Shown here: positions 7,224-9,506 of the stretch, piece after piece | How the letters are laid out: each line of letters starts with the position of its first letter | Position numbering within the stretch: position 1 is the stretch's first letter | Assembly: GCA_036747335.1 (NCBI GenBank) | Contig: DAIOCL010000099.1 | Location: 1-9,506, forward strand | From: UBA4660 sp002405435 | GTDB taxonomy: Bacteria; Bacteroidota; Bacteroidia; Flavobacteriales_D; Sanyastnellaceae | DNA length: 9,506 nucleotides | Direction: 5' to 3' | Made by a program: the position numbers and the translations under genes | The notes under the pieces: model-generated | Told to the model about the DNA's origin: nothing | Database searches by the model: none | Seen by the model: only the letters and a program-made list of their open reading frames with translations

Positions 7224-7929
7224 TTAGGTGTTTATTCGTGTGGCAAACATAATTGTAAGTTGATTGAGGATTTCGCCCCAGTCTCTGAACGATAAGGTCC
7301 ATTTTTTGTGGCTTCCCGGATGGCCAGAAAGACTGATTTCAGCACAGCATCGCAGGTTGGGCAGGTCATTTTATTCCGGGTGTATGTACGGGTTTTACCG
7401 CTCAAATGCTCGATTACATTGGTGGCATAAATGATCTTGCGGATTTCCAAAGGGAAGTCCAGAAACGCTTGGGGCTCCAGCCAGCTGGCCCTCCAACTCT
7501 TAATCGCGTAGCCGTATTTGTCACCCCACTTTTGATTCAGATAATTTAGTGCGGCTTCGGCTGCCTCCCGGTTAGACGCATTGTAAATATGCTTCATATC
7601 CTCGGAAAAGGCCTTGCGTTCCTGCCAGCCGAGGTATTTGTACGGGTTTCTTATTTGATGAACAACGCAAATCTGCTTGACAGACCTCCGAAAAACAGAG
7701 CGTGTAGTTTCTGTAAAACCCTTGAGAATGTTGGTGACCATGATTAGTCCTTCAATGCGCGGGCCTTTAAATCGGTGAGGGTACTCATCCATGAGGCCGC
7801 AGATTCATGCTTTTTCCGCCAAAGGCCCAACGCTTCCTTTTCACCATCGATGGCCAGCCCAATAGCGATATAAATTTTCTTCTCAATAATTCTGTAGCCA
7901 TCTCCGAGCTTGAAAACCATCCCATACAT
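7224..7929 (-). pseudogene. IS256-family transposase, truncated and twice frameshifted
   Basis: Read on the - strand it carries the middle and C-terminal part of a Mutator/IS256 DDE transposase in three frame pieces. Piece one (about 7929-7747) has KKIYIAIGLAIDGEKEALGL and STLTDLKARALKD. Piece two (about 7746-7308) has LIMVTNILKGF, QICVVHQIRNPYKYLGW and EIRKIIYATNVIEHL. Piece three ends WTLSFRDWGEILNQLTIMF with a TAA at 7224-7226. Frame shifts are needed near 7744-7747 (one base lost) and at the A6 run 7302-7307. Expected LDG and TD.LKGF now read MYG and TNILKGF, so the first two catalytic aspartates are Tyr and Asn; the Glu in NVIEHL remains. The N-terminal part, including the DNA-binding region, is absent. 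It is certainly inactive. Confidence 0.9.
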
Positions 7930-7949
7930 ACCACCAAAAGAACCTCCAT

Positions 7950-7957
7950 TATATTTC
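7950..7957 (+). promoter_or_regulatory. -7 promoter box of the HNH gene
   Basis: TATATTTC matches TAnnTTTG at 5 of 6 fixed positions and ends 4 nt before ATG7962, the same geometry as the host genes at 45, 3193 and 5550. It lies between the IS256 break point (about 7930) and the HNH start, so the promoter appears to have survived the rearrangement. No -33 element is evident; any original one may have been replaced by IS sequence. Confidence 0.45.
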
Positions 7958-7961
7958 GCCC

Positions 7962-8825
7962 ATGACTGATTTTCAACAGGAATTAGATAGAATAAAATTA
8001 AACCGAACTGGCCGTGTCGTTTCATTGCATAAGCCTCTTTTATTGCTGCTCACTATTAGTGAAGTGGTTCGTTGACATAAAAATCAATTTCTGTATGATG
8101 ATTTAGAGCCAGCTTTAACATCTCTTCTTTCTAAATATGGGCTGAAAAACACAAAAACGGTCAATCCACAATATCCCTTTATTTATTTAGCGGGCAACCC
8201 TGCTATTTGGCATTGTACTGTAGAAAAAGGAACATTGAAGCATCCAGATGCAGCAAGCAGAAAAGATGTGCTCGGGGCTTTCGGCAGTTTTTCAGCGGAA
8301 TTTTATCAGTTTATCTCATCAAAAACCAACGCCATTAATTGTATTCAGTATTTGCTTGATTCTTATTGGCCCGAAGCTTATCATGCTGATATTTTGAATG
8401 AACTAGGGGTTTTTGAATTAGGATCTACGCAGCGTTCCGCAAAAAAAGACCGCAGCAGAAAATTTGTAGATCAGGTCCTTGATGCTTATGAGCGAAAATG
8501 TGCCATTTGTAATCAATCGATTAGACTGGGTGACACTCTTGTAGGAATTGATGCCTGTCATTTAAAGCCAATACAGCATTTTGGTGATGACAATATTAAC
8601 AATGGGATTGCCCTATGTAAAATTCATCACTGGGCTATTGACAGAGGAGCGATATCGATTTCAAATGAAATGGGTTTAATGGTGTCCAAAAAATTAAATG
8701 GTAACAAACTCTTTGAATACTTCACAAGCTATGAAAATCAATCAGTTTTTATTCCTAGAGACAAGGTTTTGGCTCTTAATGAACAGAACATCGTATACCA
8801 CAATAAGTACATATTTGTCAAATAA
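7962..8825 (+). pseudogene. HNH endonuclease with sulfur-binding-like domain, interrupted by one TGA
   Basis: One frame runs from ATG7962 to TAA 8823-8825 (287 sense positions) with a single in-frame TGA at codon 38 (8073-8075). Before it is MTDFQQELDRIKLNRTG and HKPLLLLLTISEVVR; after it the frame continues HKNQFLYDDLEPALTSLL, YPFIYLAG and IWHCTVEKG. This N-terminal half matches the sulfur-binding domain of phosphorothioate-DNA restriction endonucleases (ScoMcrA/SprMcrA type, from memory), as does the linker YWPEAYHADILNELGVF. The C-terminal HNH zinc nuclease is intact: C180-x2-C183, DACHLKP (H200), N214, C219 and H222/H223 in ALCKIHHWAIDRG. Such enzymes cut phosphorothioated or otherwise modified foreign DNA. 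GGA or CGA to TGA is the simplest cause. Other genes here end in TGA, so recoding is unlikely. The only good later in-frame start is TTG8235, which would give 196 residues without the binding domain. The gene is AT-rich and foreign-looking. Confidence 0.82.
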
Positions 8826-8940
8826 ATAAACGGGGCTAATTAATAAGTCAAGAAACCATTTCGCGTAGGCCTGCATGGGTCGGGAAAAACCGGACATAGC
8901 AACTGGCCACGGACAATAACAACACGATCAGTCAACAGCA

Positions 8941-8968
8941 CCGGTTTCGCTGCGCTCTCAATGACCGG
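8941..8968. repeat. Hairpin around a common dispersed-repeat core
   Basis: CCGGT (8941-8945) and ACCGG (8964-8968) are inverted arms. The - strand of the loop contains CATTGAGAGCGCAGCGAA, a phrase I remember as a frequent dispersed intergenic repeat in bacterial genomes, there often beginning GTCATTG. The remainder of the gene-free stretch 8826-9046 shows an 8-mer repeat, CCTCCCGG (9011-9018 and 9027-9034), and no clear terminator for the HNH gene. Confidence 0.35.
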
Positions 8969-9036
8969 CAATCTTCTCTCTCCCCATGCTGCCCCCCTAC
9001 TTTTTTTAAACCTCCCGGAAAAACCACCTCCCGGCA

Positions 9037-9108
9037 ACACCCGAAAATGGAGTTTCTTTGCACCGTACCCACAAGTGCCCATCAATACTGCGTACACCCG
9101 AAAATGGA
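9037..9108. repeat. 15-bp direct repeat carrying two in-frame ATGs
   Basis: ACACCCGAAAATGGA occurs at 9037-9051 and again at 9094-9108, 57 bp apart. Each copy contains an ATG (9047 and 9104), and 57 is a multiple of three, so both ATGs open the same frame of the membrane protein gene. It may reflect a local duplication of the translation start region. Confidence 0.7.
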
Positions 9109-9506
9109 CTACACCCTAATCCCAACGTTGCAACCCCATCTGACCCAAAACGAAAGACTCATTTGGACAGGCCAACCCAAAGGCGGTATCGTTTTGAGAA
9201 CCAACGACATTTTTTTAATCCCCTTTAGCCTGCTCTGGTGCGGTTTCGCCGTCTTCTGGTTTGTTGGTGCCCTCACTGCCGGAATTTCGGTGTGGTTTGC
9301 TCTGGTAGGCCTTCCCTTCGTGGCCATCGGATTGATGTTCGTTTTCGGTCGTTTTATTCTCGACGCAAGGGCCAGGGCACATACCTACTACGGCCTGACC
9401 CATGACAGAATCATTATCAAATCAGGCGTGCACAAAACGTCAGTGACTTCCATCCCCCTTGCAACACTGACGAAAATCGAATACGATGAAAAAAAATACG
9501 GCACCG
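9104..9506 (+). CDS. Two-helix membrane PH-domain protein, 3' end beyond the window
   Basis: The open frame runs off the window after 134 codons. The N-terminal segment has NERLIWTGQPKGGIVLR (16-32), as in bacterial PH-domain (bPH2-like) membrane proteins that open with a 'GE.llW.G.P..g' block. Two hydrophobic helices follow at about 36-56 (DIFLIPFSLLWCGFAVFW) and 61-83 (ISVWFALVGLPFVAIGLMFV). The start of the PH strand region is DARARAHTYYGLTHDRIII (87-105), then SIPLATLTKIEY. It probably sits in the inner membrane with the PH domain in the cytoplasm. The function of these proteins is not established. ATG9104 fits the family N-terminus. ATG9047 in the same frame would add 19 residues (MEFLCTVPTSAHQYCVHPK) that look unlike the family. 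TTTCTTTG at 9053-9060 resembles the -7 box (5 of 6), which would put the transcript start between the two ATGs and favour 9104. Confidence 0.85.
   Translation, partial: MDYTLIPTLQPHLTQNERLIWTGQPKGGIVLRTNDIFLIPFSLLWCGFAVFWFVGALTAGISVWFALVGLPFVAIGLMFVFGRFILDARARAHTYYGLTHDRIIIKSGVHKTSVTSIPLATLTKIEYDEKKYGT

Larger units (their letters stand above)
7187..7930 (-). mobile_element. IS256-family insertion sequence, 3' half only
   Basis: The transposase remnant (7224-7929, - strand) is followed by a candidate terminal inverted repeat. Read inward from 7187, it begins GATA, contains TCCATA and reaches GTGTAAA at 7207-7213. IS256 itself has GATA..TCCGTATAATTGTGTAAAA (recalled, not searched). Only the right end exists. 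The left end, with the first 40% of the transposase, is gone, and the break lies at about 7927-7935, close to the HNH gene start at 7962. No target-site duplication can be tested, because one end is missing. Confidence 0.75.

Noticed and set aside
7302..7307. A6 run as a programmed frameshift site of the transposase
   Set aside because: IS256 transposases are normally made from a single frame, and the gene has another shift, a truncation and lost catalytic residues, so decay explains it.
7744..8025. 93-codon - strand ORF taken as one protein
   Set aside because: Only its part below about 7929 is transposase. The first 30 or so codons are antisense to the start of the HNH gene and have no IS256 likeness.
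8073..8075. TGA recoded as an amino acid (genetic code 4/25 or selenocysteine)
   Set aside because: The AAA+ and helicase genes in this window end in TGA, and no hairpin resembling a selenocysteine insertion element follows the codon. A nonsense mutation is simpler.
8235..8825. HNH protein starting at TTG8235 as the complete gene
   Set aside because: The reading frame codes for family-typical sequence far upstream to ATG7962, and the TTG has no promoter box or ribosome-binding site near it.
8840..9097. 85-codon - strand ORF in the right gap
   Set aside because: It covers the dispersed-repeat-like hairpin and the duplicated start region; the product resembles the spurious proteins often predicted from such repeats.
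9109..9403. Two - strand ORFs (9109-9327, 9215-9403)
   Set aside because: Both are antisense to the membrane PH-domain gene, whose helices and PH segment are clear on the + strand.
1..9506. CRISPR array, tRNA or rRNA gene
   Set aside because: No regularly spaced repeats and no cloverleaf or conserved rRNA segments were seen when reading both strands.

Overview
The window looks like a chromosomal piece of a Bacteroidota bacterium with moderately high GC (perhaps Chitinophagia or Saprospiria; the class is a guess). Three things point there. A DUF4290 protein is present, a family I know only from this phylum. Genes mostly lack Shine-Dalgarno sequences. Several start codons sit 4-7 nt after a TAnnTTTG-like box, the -7 promoter element of this phylum.

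Left part (1-6236), ordinary host genes all on the + strand: a VWA-domain protein (start 45 or 12, to 1163); a 424-bp gap with nested inverted repeats that may be a dispersed intergenic repeat; a ChlI/MoxR-type AAA+ ATPase (1588-3036); a PcrA/UvrD-type superfamily 1 helicase (3193-5526); and a DUF4290 protein (5550-6236). The VWA protein and the AAA+ ATPase probably work as a pair, in the manner of the chelatase or MoxR/VWA systems. The helicase serves DNA repair.

Middle part (about 6240-8825), an AT-richer accessory island with nuclease genes and decay. On the - strand lies a GIY-YIG (T5orf172-like) nuclease with a C-terminal RAMA/DUF4357-like domain (6457-7074). It is preceded by a headless C-terminal coding remnant (7083-7186). 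Next is the 3' half of an IS256-family element (about 7187-7930), with two frameshifts and two replaced catalytic aspartates. On the + strand, starting about 30 bp beyond the IS remnant, is an HNH endonuclease gene of the sulfur-binding-domain (phosphorothioate-DNA restriction) type, 7962-8825. It reads in one frame through 288 codons apart from a single in-frame TGA at 8073-8075, so a plain ORF search sees only its C-terminal two thirds. I read this stretch as a decaying defence island.

Right part (8826-9506): a gene-free stretch with a small repeat-like hairpin, then the 5' end of a two-helix membrane PH-domain protein (9104 to beyond the window). Its start context is duplicated 57 bp upstream, in frame. 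Base composition returns to host-like here. No tRNA, rRNA or CRISPR array was seen.
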